Shown piece after piece: positions 24,963 through 32,681 of a DNA stretch of 64,000 nucleotides. The DNA is from SIG440 sp045648175 (GTDB taxonomy: Bacteria > Bacillota > Clostridia > Monoglobales > Monoglobaceae), in NCBI GenBank assembly GCA_045648175.1, contig JAZRNN010000016.1, forward strand, positions 5,283 through 69,282, in the 5' to 3' direction. The notes below the pieces were generated by a model. The model was not told the DNA's origin, did no database searches, and saw only the letters and a program-made list of their open reading frames with translations. Every line of letters starts with the position of its first letter. The stretch's first letter is position 1. A program made the translations under genes and the position numbers.

Positions 24963-25862
24963 TTAGGGTTTTGAGAAGAAAATATCTTTAATACCGTCGG
25001 TGGTCACGGCAAATGTAATATTTCCGTCTGTGTCGGTGCGATATATACGTATATCTTCGTTATCTAAGGTGTTAAGGGTCTCAGTGTGCGGATGCCCGTA
25101 GGGATTATCTTTGCCTGCAGAGATTATTCCGTATGTTGGGTTGGCAGCCTGAATAAATTTCTTAGAGGATGAAGTGGATGACCCGTGATGTGGCACCTTT
25201 AAAACATCACATTCAATATCTTTATTAGCAATAATCTCATTTTCGACACGTGTTTCAATGTCACCCGTTATAAGAAAGGAAGTCTTTCCGTAGCTTATCT
25301 GCAGAACAAGAGAGCTGTTGTTGTGAAAATTGTTGCCTTTGCTGCCTCCGCGTGACGGGTGAAGAACTTTAATAAACAAATCGTCACACTGGGTATCTAT
25401 AGTATCTCCTGTCGAAACATATTGTACTTGAGTGTCGGTATTACACGCAGTATTTTCAAGGTGTTTTCTTGAATTATCTGTGTCTTTGTAATCCGGCAAT
25501 ACAAGAGTCTTTACGTCGCCATCTTTGGTAAGTAACTGAATACCACCCATATGATCACTGTGATAGTGTGTGGCAATGGCTGTGTCAATTGACTTGATGC
25601 CTTGCTTGCAAAGGAAGGGTTTAAGATGTGTTGCGTAAGTGTCGTATTCACCTCCGTCAATCAGCAATGTTTCGCCATTGGGTGTGCGTATAAGGGTGGA
25701 GTCGCCTTGCCCCACATCAATAAATGTTACCTGAAGACTTTCAGCGGTATATGGTGTATTTTCCGGGAAGGTCTTTGTTGCAAAGAATGCCAGGATAAGT
25801 GCGATAACAGAAAGAATATAAAACTGCAGCTTCTTTTTTGAAAACATAGGTATATTTTTCAT
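24963..25862 (-). CDS. membrane-anchored ComEC-type metallo-beta-lactamase-fold hydrolase
   Basis: A 299-residue protein with one N-terminal transmembrane anchor (about residues 10-29) and then a metallo-beta-lactamase fold like the C-terminal domain of ComEC: VTFIDVGQGDSTLI, TAIATHYHSDHMGG (metal ligands HxHxDH), FLITGDIE, LKVPHHGSS and the terminal YGHPH. It lacks the ComEC channel and OB-fold regions, so it is not a competence channel itself. It is followed by holA in the same unit. The likely role is an extracytoplasmic nuclease or phosphodiesterase; the substrate is not known. Confidence 0.85.
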   Translation of the reverse strand: MKNIPMFSKKKLQFYILSVIALILAFFATKTFPENTPYTAESLQVTFIDVGQGDSTLIRTPNGETLLIDGGEYDTYATHLKPFLCKQGIKSIDTAIATHYHSDHMGGIQLLTKDGDVKTLVLPDYKDTDNSRKHLENTACNTDTQVQYVSTGDTIDTQCDDLFIKVLHPSRGGSKGNNFHNNSSLVLQISYGKTSFLITGDIETRVENEIIANKDIECDVLKVPHHGSSTSSSKKFIQAANPTYGIISAGKDNPYGHPHTETLNTLDNEDIRIYRTDTDGNITFAVTTDGIKDIFFSKP

Positions 25863-25927
25863 TATTTATGCCTCCGTAAAAAGGTAGTAAAAAGGACTGC
25901 CGTATAAGCAGCCCTTGTGTTTTAAAG

Positions 25928-26608
25928 TTAGAAAATTCGTCTGCCGCATACAAGGCGGAGAGAATAATTTCCTGTAACGATACTTTCGTATTTTACAACA
26001 TCACCTGTCTGTGGTGAGTGAATCATCATACCATTGCCGGCATAAATGCCCACGTGATTGACATAACCGCTGCGGTTTGTGAAACCCACTATGTCACCAG
26101 GCTGAAGATTATTGCTTGCAACCCAAGTGCCGTTTGTCATCTGGTCAGCTGCAACACGGTTAAGTGTAACACCCATCTGCTTGTATATATAATATACAAA
26201 ACCGCTGCAGTCAAAGCCGCCGGGGGTTGAGCCGCCGTATACATAAGGTGTGCCAAGATACTTCTTTGCAAGCTCGACCACTGCCTGTCCCTTTGAAGAA
26301 ACTGCGTCGGAACGATTTGGCATTTCACCTTGCATAACCTTGATATACTGTGCAGACACGTAACCTGCAGTGCCGTTGTATGTAACCTTTGCCCAACCTG
26401 AGTTGATGCTTTCTATTGAAACAGTATGTCCGTTTGGAATTTGCTTTAAAATTGCAGAGGATGTAGTTGCGTCTTTGCGAAGATTAAGCAGAGATGCCGT
26501 GACAATTCCGTATGATGAGCCGTCTGCCGCAAATGCAGTAAAGGATGCTGTCAATACGAGTATAACAAAGGCGAGTATAATCGCCAAAAATTTTTTTAAA
26601 TTTAACAA
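25928..26608 (-). CDS. secreted SH3b-NlpC/P60 peptidoglycan endopeptidase
   Basis: A 226-residue secreted wall hydrolase: signal peptide (about 8-28, cleaved near TAFA-ADG), one bacterial SH3 domain (about 33-92, GIVTASLLNLRKDATTSS), then an NlpC/P60 catalytic domain (about 105-226). The catalytic Cys is in GFDCSGFVYYI, the His in VNHVGIYAGNGMMIHSP. Such enzymes cut the gamma-D-Glu to diamino-acid bond in stem peptides. It is transcribed alone from the promoter at 26720-26748. Confidence 0.92.
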   Translation of the reverse strand: MLNLKKFLAIILAFVILVLTASFTAFAADGSSYGIVTASLLNLRKDATTSSAILKQIPNGHTVSIESINSGWAKVTYNGTAGYVSAQYIKVMQGEMPNRSDAVSSKGQAVVELAKKYLGTPYVYGGSTPGGFDCSGFVYYIYKQMGVTLNRVAADQMTNGTWVASNNLQPGDIVGFTNRSGYVNHVGIYAGNGMMIHSPQTGDVVKYESIVTGNYSLRLVCGRRIF

Positions 26609-26719
26609 AATATTACCTCCAGATTAATTGCAAAAAAATGCGTTTTTCCTTTATGTCGCTCCCTTCATAGTAGATTTTTGGTCGCCGCAAATGAGCGGCA
26701 AAAACACAAATACATTGTC

Positions 26720-26748
26720 AGTATACACTAAAAAAGCGTTTTTGTCAA
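26720..26748 (-). promoter_or_regulatory. promoter of the NlpC/P60 gene
   Basis: Reverse-strand TTGACA (26743-26748), 17-base spacer, TATACT (26720-26725). It leaves a leader of about 105 bases in which I see no terminator. Confidence 0.75.
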
Positions 26749-26826
26749 CCGTATTAACAAAATCGTTTCAACATTGTTACAAAACGATTACAAAAATGGA
26801 AAAAATATAAAGATACAACCAAGGTA

Positions 26827-26855
26827 TTGACAAAAACAGACTTTTATGTTATTTT
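26827..26855 (+). promoter_or_regulatory. promoter of the T-box leader
   Basis: TTGACA (26827-26832), 17-base spacer and TATTTT (26850-26855), just before the T-box stem I. Confidence 0.6.
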
Positions 26856-26861
26856 AACAGT

Positions 26862-27150
26862 AATTGAATATAAATGCGTTGAAGGAGAGTGCCCCAAGGG
26901 TAGGCCTTAGAGAGAAACGGCGGTTGGTGCAAGCTGTGAAGGTTGAATTTGTGGGCTGTAGCTCCCGAGCAGGAAGGAAGAACACCGGTTTTTTGGTAAG
27001 TAGAACCTTTCCGTGTCTGCTACGTTAGTGCATAGGGTCTGATTTAGGGACCTGAAGGGGTGTTATCGTAAAAGATAACGCAAATTGAGTGGTACCGCGG
27101 GTAAAATACTCGTCTCAAAGAATTTCAAATCTTTGAGGCGTTTTCTTTTC
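26862..27150 (+). promoter_or_regulatory. T-box riboswitch, predicted tRNA-Phe specific
   Basis: Conserved elements appear in order: GAAGGAGAG near the 5' end, the distal AGAGAG (26909-26914), the apical GGTTGGTGCAAG, hairpins corresponding to stem II/III, the T-box sequence GAGTGGTACCGCGG (27087-27100) and a terminator (CTCAAAGA/TCTTTGAG, 27114-27137, then TTTT). In stem I, GGCCUU (26903-26908) pairs with AAGGUU (26939-26944), and GCCC (26891-26894) with GGGC (26953-26956). They enclose an 8-by-8 internal loop whose 3' side reads GAA-UUU-GU, the canonical GAA plus specifier form, giving UUU (Phe). The bulge UGGU fits an A discriminator, as in tRNA-Phe. A one-base shift would read UUG (Leu), so the specifier is probable rather than certain. 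Confidence 0.85.
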
Positions 27151-27176
27151 TCAAAGATAAATTTGGAGGGAAAAAT

Positions 27177-29459
27177 ATGAATGAAGAAACAATGACCGGT
27201 CTTGACTTCAAAATAAGTGAAGTTGCAACCAGAATCAAAGAACTCCGACATATCAGCGGAATTTCAAAAGAGACTATGGCAAAGCTTACAGGAGTTTCCA
27301 AAGAGGAATATGCTGCCTGTGAGGAAGGCATGCACGACCTGAGCTTTGCGTTTATTTATCGTTGCGCACTGGCTTTTAAGGTTGGCGTAACAGATATTAT
27401 AGAAGGTGTCAGTTCAACACTAAAATCCCATGTGGTGACTCGATGTGGCGAAGGCACAAAAATTGATGAAGCTCATGGTATGACCTATTACAATCTGGCT
27501 TCTGCATTCAAGGGCAGAGTTTCGGAACCGCTTTATGTTGAGTGCAAGTATGACCCCGAAGCAGAACAAAAGGATATCGAGCTTGCCACACACACAGGTC
27601 AGGAGCTTGACATCGTGCTTAAAGGTGCACTAAAGGTTCAGATTGGTTCTCACACCGAAATTCTTCATCAGGGCGATACAATCTATTACGATAGTTCAAC
27701 ACCTCATGGAATGATTGCGGTTGAAGGTCAGGATGCTGAGTTTTATGCAATCGTACTCAAGGGTACAGAACTTGAAAAGACTGAAAAATCGGTTCTTAAA
27801 TCTAATTACAAGCCACACAGAGAATATAAGAGAGTATATCACGATTTTATTGATACCGTTGAAGACGAAAACGGCTCGCTTGTTTCAATCAGTTTTAAGA
27901 ATGAAGATAAATTTAACTTTGCGTTTGATGTTGTTGACGAAATTGCACGCCGCAAGCCCGAAAAGTTGGCAATGCTTTATGTTTCAAAGAACCATGAAGA
28001 AACGCGTTTTACCTTTACCGATTTTATGAAGGAATCTGCACGCTGTGCAAACTATTTCGAGTCTTTGGGCATCAAAAAAGGTGACAAAGTTATGATGGTT
28101 CTCAAGCGTCATTATCAGTTCTGGATTGCAACTCTTGCACTTCAAAAAATTGGCGCTGTTTCAATTCCCGCAAGCTTTTTGCTTCAGGAGCACGACTATG
28201 AATACCGTTATGAAGCCGCAGGAGTTTCGGCAATTTTGTGTACTGCAGACGACGACATTGCCGACCGTGCGGAAGCAGGTTCAAAAAACGCAACAACTTT
28301 GAGAGAAAAGATTATAGTTGGTGGCTCAAAAGACGGCTGGCGAAACTTTGACGAGGAATATAAAGAGTTCCCCGATGTATATGAACGCAAAGCAGATTCA
28401 CCCTGCGGTGATGATGATATGCTCCTTTACTTCACGTCAGGAACAACCGGCAACCCCAAAATGGCTCTTCATAGCTTTAAATATCCGTTGGGTCACTTCC
28501 ACACAGCAAACTACTGGCACTGTGTTGACCCCGAAGGTCTGCACCTGACAATTTCAGACACAGGCTGGGCAAAGGCGGCTTGGGGCAAAATATACGGACA
28601 ATGGCTGTGTGAAGCTGCACTCTTTGTTTATGACTTTGACAAATTTGATGCAGCAGACATTTTGCCTATGTTTGCAAAATACAAAATTACAACCTTCTGT
28701 GCTCCGCCTACAATGTACAGAATGTTAATGAAAGAAGATATTTCAAAATACGATATGTCATCTGTTCAGCACGCAACAACTGCAGGCGAGGCTCTTAATC
28801 CCGAAGTATTCAAGCAGATTGAAAAGCTGATAGGTCTTAAAATTATGGAAGGCTTTGGTCAGACCGAAACCACCTGCCTTATCGGTAATCTCTATGGCAG
28901 AGAGTACAAAATGGGTGCAATGGGTAAGCCTGTTCCCCTTTATGATGTGGATATTGTTGACCCCGATGGCAACAGCGTTGGTGTTGGTGAAAACGGCGAA
29001 ATCGTAATCAGAACCTCCGAGCGTGTTCCCTGCGGATTGTTTAAGGGCTACTACCGTGACGAAGAAAAAACCGCCGAGGTATGGCATGACGGCCTTTATC
29101 ACACAGGCGACGTTGCATATAAGGACGAGGATGGCTTCTACTTCTATGTAAGCCGTATTGATGACGTTATTAAGTCATCAGGATATCGTATAGGACCCTT
29201 CGAGATTGAAAGTGTTATTATGGAGCTTCCTTATGTTCTTGAATGTGGTGTATCAGCCGAGCCGGATGATGTTCGCGGTCAGGTTGTAAAGGCAAGTATA
29301 GTGCTTACCAAAGACACAACCCCCAGTGAAGAACTGAAAAAGGAAATTCAGACCTACGTTAAAGAACACACCGCTCCTTACAAATACCCCAGAATCGTGG
29401 TATTCCGTGACGAGCTTCCCAAGACTACAAGCGGAAAGATTATAAGAGCAAAATTGTAA
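27177..29459 (+). CDS. XRE-HTH / cupin / acyl-CoA synthetase fusion
   Basis: A 760-residue three-part protein. Residues about 12-66 form an XRE-type helix-turn-helix (ISKETMAKLTGVSKEEYAACEEG). Residues about 115-185 form a cupin (GQELDIVLKGALKVQIG, HQGDTIYYDSSTPHGM), the layout of small-molecule-sensing repressors such as PuuR. From about 225 to the end it is an adenylate-forming ligase of the acyl-CoA synthetase type: LLYFTSGTTGNPKMALHS, GFGQTETT, YHTGDVAYKDEDG, RIDDVIKSSGYRIGPFEIES and the catalytic Lys in PKTTSGKIIRAKL. It would activate a carboxylate to acyl-AMP and then acyl-CoA. The ATG follows TTGGAGGG directly after the T-box terminator, so expression should depend on uncharged tRNA. 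An aromatic or medium-chain acid related to Phe is the most economical substrate guess. Confidence 0.9.
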   Translation: MNEETMTGLDFKISEVATRIKELRHISGISKETMAKLTGVSKEEYAACEEGMHDLSFAFIYRCALAFKVGVTDIIEGVSSTLKSHVVTRCGEGTKIDEAHGMTYYNLASAFKGRVSEPLYVECKYDPEAEQKDIELATHTGQELDIVLKGALKVQIGSHTEILHQGDTIYYDSSTPHGMIAVEGQDAEFYAIVLKGTELEKTEKSVLKSNYKPHREYKRVYHDFIDTVEDENGSLVSISFKNEDKFNFAFDVVDEIARRKPEKLAMLYVSKNHEETRFTFTDFMKESARCANYFESLGIKKGDKVMMVLKRHYQFWIATLALQKIGAVSIPASFLLQEHDYEYRYEAAGVSAILCTADDDIADRAEAGSKNATTLREKIIVGGSKDGWRNFDEEYKEFPDVYERKADSPCGDDDMLLYFTSGTTGNPKMALHSFKYPLGHFHTANYWHCVDPEGLHLTISDTGWAKAAWGKIYGQWLCEAALFVYDFDKFDAADILPMFAKYKITTFCAPPTMYRMLMKEDISKYDMSSVQHATTAGEALNPEVFKQIEKLIGLKIMEGFGQTETTCLIGNLYGREYKMGAMGKPVPLYDVDIVDPDGNSVGVGENGEIVIRTSERVPCGLFKGYYRDEEKTAEVWHDGLYHTGDVAYKDEDGFYFYVSRIDDVIKSSGYRIGPFEIESVIMELPYVLECGVSAEPDDVRGQVVKASIVLTKDTTPSEELKKEIQTYVKEHTAPYKYPRIVVFRDELPKTTSGKIIRAKL

Positions 29460-29469
29460 AAATGCAGAC

Positions 29470-29505
29470 AAGAGCCGACACAGAAAAATCTGTGTCGGCT
29501 CTTTT
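29470..29505. terminator. terminator after the acyl-CoA synthetase
   Basis: AAGAGCCGACACAGA and TCTGTGTCGGCTCTT form a 14-15-bp perfect stem with an AAAA loop and T-rich end. It also serves the convergent 51-codon gene. Confidence 0.9.
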
Positions 29506-29507
29506 GG

Positions 29508-29663
29508 TTAATTAAAATCTTCTAAATCCTCGCCATTTGGGAATTCTTCTTCACACATATCAAGATACATTTCTTCTGCATCTTCCTGTACTTTTTGAAG
29601 TTTATCAATAGTTTCGGTAATTTCATTAAACAGCTTGTGATATAGCTTTTCATAATCCGGCAT
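29508..29663 (-). CDS. small acidic protein of 51 residues, unknown
   Basis: Starts at 29663 (MPDYEKLYHKLFNEITETI), 8 bases after AAGGGGAT; the longer 85-codon frame runs back through an RNA gene. The predicted protein is one helical, heptad-like segment ending in an acidic tail rich in Glu and Asp. No domain is recognised. It lies immediately after the terminator of the structured RNA at 29684-29846, so it could be expressed by read-through. Its reality rests on the ribosome-binding site and protein-like composition. Confidence 0.6.
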   Translation of the reverse strand: MPDYEKLYHKLFNEITETIDKLQKVQEDAEEMYLDMCEEEFPNGEDLEDFN

Positions 29664-29683
29664 ATATAATATCCCCTTTGCAT

Positions 29684-29846
29684 AAAAAAAGATGTGTTGC
29701 CAAAGCAACACATCCAAAAAACGTGCTACCCTGACCTGATTCTGCGACAAATCACAACCGCCCAACGAAGGAAGATTATATCAGAGCCACGCTTTTTACA
29801 TAGCATGGCCCTTCATTGAGCGAATTATTCAGTTGTAATTTGTCGC
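29684..29846 (-). ncRNA. candidate structured small RNA, family copy 1
   Basis: A reverse-strand promoter-to-terminator unit of about 163 nt. The predicted 5' end (29846) starts a 15-bp closing stem (29832-29846 with 29744-29758, one G-U). Inside are a 9-base bulge, a 13-bp stem (CGCUCAAUGAAGG with CCUUCGUUGGGCG) and an 8-bp hairpin (GCCAUGCU with AGCGUGGC), with a 14-base bulge on the 3' side. After the closing stem comes a tail with GGGUAGCACGUUUUUUGG, then a 10-bp hairpin (29691-29714) and seven U. The tail aligns, mostly through transitions, with the tails of the RNAs at 16562 and 47507. It could instead be a leader of the 51-codon gene. It does not fit any riboswitch I know; a divergent 6S-like RNA cannot be excluded. 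Confidence 0.55.
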
Positions 29847-29852
29847 AAAAAT

Positions 29853-29881
29853 ATTGTAACACAAAAAAGAATGAAAATCAA
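29853..29881 (-). promoter_or_regulatory. promoter of small RNA copy 1
   Basis: Reverse-strand TTGATT (29876-29881), 17-base spacer and TACAAT (29853-29858). The start expected 7 bases on is the first base of the closing stem. Confidence 0.65.
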
Positions 29882-29913
29882 GCAAAATTTGCAAAGCCTG
29901 GACTAGTTCTCAT

Positions 29914-30318
29914 ATGCAAAATATATTATTAAAACGCTTGACAGCGTTAAAGCAGCTCTTAAAAGCGAGTGCTGGACAGATGCGACAATATATGTTACTA
30001 TGGGATTATTAGGACAAAGGCTACACTCGTTATCGGCTCAGGACAAATGGAGATACTTGCAAGGATTGTATCAGTTTAGACGGCAAGATTTTTGCAATCC
30101 GCGAGGCAGAAAGCGGTAAAAATTTTATGGCCTTACACCCAAACTGCGACTGCTCTGCCGAGGTATTGGACGAGGCGGGTAATGGGGTATTTGTTATAGA
30201 GAAGGATAACGTAGACGAAAACAGCATAGATGCATTTGATTATTTGGCAACCTCATTAAAGCAAATGCTTTTAGGAAACTTTGCAAAAGGGATTCAGGGA
30301 AGAATGGTGCAATTTTAG
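29914..30318 (+). pseudogene. relic of a phage minor head (SPP1 gp7 / Mu F-like) gene
   Basis: The frame from 29914 is interrupted by TAG at 30010-30012. Downstream of it the translation GYTRYRLRTNGDTCKDC, then SLDGKIFAIREAESGKN and ALHPNCDCSAEV carries the C-terminal signature of phage minor head morphogenesis proteins (C-x2-C, LDGK, HPNCxC). Upstream there is only a short helical stretch, so most of the N-terminus is missing. No other phage gene, integrase or attachment site is nearby. The remaining frame to 30318 has no plausible start with a ribosome-binding site. Confidence 0.65.
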
Positions 30319-30351
30319 GCACGTCCCGATTGCGCCAATAAAGAGTATAAA

Positions 30352-30389
30352 AAATCGGTGGATACCGCGTTTGCGGTATTCACCGATTT
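30352..30389. terminator. terminator downstream of the GH29 gene
   Basis: AAATCGGTGGATACCGC and GCGGTATTCACCGATTT form a 17-position stem with one mismatch and a 4-base loop. Confidence 0.7.
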
Positions 30390-30402
30390 AAATTTGTGTG
30401 GT

Positions 30403-31716
30403 TTATTTCAAAATAAGTTCAATAACAGGCAATACTTTGTCGGGTTTTATTCCGGGAACAACAATGGTTACATTGCCGTTAGTGTGTTCAACAAAGTGAA
30501 TTTCACTGTTATCGTGCAGGAACTGTGCATAATCAATCTTGCCTGCGGCACCTTTCAGCAGAATTTCACCAAATGGGTACTCAACAAGATGAATGAAAAG
30601 TCTTTTTCCGTCATTGGATTGGGTGAGAAGTGTGCCAAGAGGAGCGGTAAACTCAGGCTCTGCCATTGTACAGTTATAAATTGACTCACCATTATATTTC
30701 ATCCATTCTTCGTATACGCCCAATGCTTTATCAGCACGTGCGTCAAAATATCCTTTTGCTGTGGGGCCAACGTTCATAATCAGGTTGCCTCCCTTTGAAA
30801 CACAGTTTACAAGAGTTCTGATAAGTGCTTCGGGGTTCTTCCAGCTCATTTCATCACGGGAGTATCCCCACGAGCCAGAGAATGTGTGACAAGCCTCCCA
30901 TACCGCTTTTTCGTCTGTTCCGGGATAAAGGGGCCAGTTAAGTGCAATGCTTTGCTCGGGAGTTACTACATCCTGAGGGAGACCAAGACGGTCGTTAATG
31001 ATGATACCGGGGCTTAATTCTCTTATCATTTTAATAAGTTCTTCACTATGCCATGTTTCTTTTGTTGTCCAGGGCATCCAGTCTTTGTAATCTTTAAAGA
31101 AGAATTCGTTATATTCGTTTCTTACACTGTCCATCGAAGGGTATGTAAAGTCAAACCAGATTATATCAATCTTGCCGTAATTGGTAAGAAGCTCTCTTAC
31201 CTGATTGAAGAGATATTCTCTGTATCTGCCCATATCACGGACTTTATTCATTTCCTCGGCGTTAGGCTCGTTGCGGCGGGGATGAAAAACATCAATCTGA
31301 TAGTCGGGATGATGCCAGTCGATTAAAGAGTAGTAAAGACCAACCTTTAATCCCTCTGCGCGGAAGGCATCAACAAATTCTCTTACAAAGTCGCGGCCTG
31401 CAGGGGAGTTGGTTGACTTATAGTCGGTGTATGCTGAGTCAAACAGACAAAATCCCTCGTGATGTTTGGTGGTAAGAACAGCGTATTTCATACCTGCCGC
31501 CTTGGCCTTTTTTGCCCAATCGGTTGCATTAAACATATCGGGCTTGAAATTGTCAAAATATTTATCGTAATGTTCTTCGGTGATTTGTTCCCGGGTTTTT
31601 ACCCATTCGTGACGTGCGGGCATTGAATAAAGCCCAAAATGTATAAACATACCAAATCTGTCCTGAACAAACCAGGCGGTTTCGGCGTCGGTTTTTTTTG
31701 TTACATAACTTGACAT
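30403..31716 (-). CDS. alpha-L-fucosidase, glycoside hydrolase family 29
   Basis: A 437-residue GH29 retaining fucosidase that releases alpha-L-fucose from glycans. Features are WFVQDRFGMFIHFGLYSMPARHEW at the N-terminus (given here in pieces: DRFGMFIHFG, EWVK), YAVLTTKHHEGFCLFDS, VGLYYSLIDWHHPDY and IDIIWFDFTYP, whose Asp is the expected nucleophile. It has no signal peptide, so it acts on imported or intracellular substrates. AAAGGAG precedes the ATG. It lies divergent from an AraC regulator, which is likely to control it. Confidence 0.92.
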   Translation of the reverse strand: MSSYVTKKTDAETAWFVQDRFGMFIHFGLYSMPARHEWVKTREQITEEHYDKYFDNFKPDMFNATDWAKKAKAAGMKYAVLTTKHHEGFCLFDSAYTDYKSTNSPAGRDFVREFVDAFRAEGLKVGLYYSLIDWHHPDYQIDVFHPRRNEPNAEEMNKVRDMGRYREYLFNQVRELLTNYGKIDIIWFDFTYPSMDSVRNEYNEFFFKDYKDWMPWTTKETWHSEELIKMIRELSPGIIINDRLGLPQDVVTPEQSIALNWPLYPGTDEKAVWEACHTFSGSWGYSRDEMSWKNPEALIRTLVNCVSKGGNLIMNVGPTAKGYFDARADKALGVYEEWMKYNGESIYNCTMAEPEFTAPLGTLLTQSNDGKRLFIHLVEYPFGEILLKGAAGKIDYAQFLHDNSEIHFVEHTNGNVTIVVPGIKPDKVLPVIELILK

Positions 31717-31828
31717 ATAGATTTCTCCTTTTTTATTGCAAAAAAATTTGCTTTATGATAAAATTACAGTATCACAGAAAAACTATTATTTGTATGCAAA
31801 TTTTAGTATTTAATATGGAGATTTTGAT

Positions 31829-32638
31829 ATGGACTATAAATGTGAGATTATGCCGTATATTGATGATTTAGAGCTTAAAATATGGTATGGCAGGTTTGTA
31901 AAGTGCGATTCAAGCTGGGGTGCAGAAAATGTAATTTCTCCTTATTCACGTATTTACTATATAACAGATGGGGAAGGATATCTTAGCTATGCTGGTAAGG
32001 AAATTATAATGAAACCAAACCATCTTTATTTTATCCCTATAGGCTTGAAATTTGATTTCAGATGTGACAGCTGTCTTGAAAAGTGCTTTTTTCATATAAA
32101 TTTATTTTCAAATGCATATATGGATATTTTTTCAACCTGCAAAGAGATAATTTCGTTTAAAACAGATAGAGCAATGCAACTAAAAGAAATTTTTATGCAT
32201 GGCGGAATAACCTCACAGATGCTGCTGAGAAGCTATATATATGAAGACTTGTATAAAATAACTCAAAAAGCAGACATGGGAAATATTAACATAGAAAAAA
32301 AGAGTCAGCTTATTCAAAATGCACTTTTTTACATAAATACACACCTCTCTGTTAAACTGCGAGTAAAAGAAATTGCACAAAATCTGTATGTTGCCCCGGT
32401 CACTCTTTCAAAACGTTTTTATGAAGAAATGGGAATCAGTATAGGGCATTATATTGATTTAAGAATTCAGTTCGAGGCGGAAAAGCTTTTGTCGGAGGGA
32501 GAACTGTCGATTGAGCTTATAAGCGAAAAACTGGGTTTTTGCGACCGTTTTTATTTCACACGCAAGTTCAGAGAAAACAAGCTTATGACTCCTGCAAAGT
32601 ACAGGAAACAAGCCGAACAAAATCGTAGGAAGATGTAA
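31829..32638 (+). CDS. AraC-family transcriptional regulator
   Basis: A 269-residue regulator with an N-terminal cupin-like sensor domain (about 25-120; ITDGEGYLSYAGKEIIMKPNHLYFIP split over two strands) and a C-terminal pair of helix-turn-helix motifs (about 170-265; LRVKEIAQNLYVAPVTLSKRF and ISEKLGFCDRFYFTRKFRE). Such regulators usually activate an adjacent carbohydrate gene; the divergent partner is the GH29 fucosidase, 112 bases away, so fucose or a fucoside is the likely inducer. Confidence 0.9.
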   Translation: MDYKCEIMPYIDDLELKIWYGRFVKCDSSWGAENVISPYSRIYYITDGEGYLSYAGKEIIMKPNHLYFIPIGLKFDFRCDSCLEKCFFHINLFSNAYMDIFSTCKEIISFKTDRAMQLKEIFMHGGITSQMLLRSYIYEDLYKITQKADMGNINIEKKSQLIQNALFYINTHLSVKLRVKEIAQNLYVAPVTLSKRFYEEMGISIGHYIDLRIQFEAEKLLSEGELSIELISEKLGFCDRFYFTRKFRENKLMTPAKYRKQAEQNRRKM

Positions 32639-32649
32639 TTTAACAATAC

Positions 32650-32680
32650 AAAAAATCGAGGCATTTTGCCCCGATTTTTT
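32650..32680. terminator. bidirectional terminator between araC-type gene and trxA
   Basis: AAAAAATCGAGGCA and TGCCCCGATTTTTT pair with one mismatch; A and T runs on both sides suit the convergent genes. Confidence 0.8.
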
Positions 32681-32681
32681 A

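Noticed and set aside
26945..26963. Alternative T-box specifier UGU (Cys) at about 26957-26959
   Set aside because: Spacing from the later CCCGAGC looked attractive, but UGGU in the T-box requires discriminator A and tRNA-Cys normally has U; the GAA-UUU loop fits the stem pairing better.
27063..27082. Treating GTTATCGTAAAAGATAAC as the T-box terminator
   Set aside because: It has no T run and lies before the T-box sequence; it is an accessory stem. The terminator is at 27114-27137.
29684..29846. Reading the RNA tail CAGGUCAGGGUAGCAC as the SRP RNA domain or as a second T-box
   Set aside because: The SRP GGAAG/AGCA hairpin is absent, and the UGGN bulge and antiterminator of a T-box are missing.
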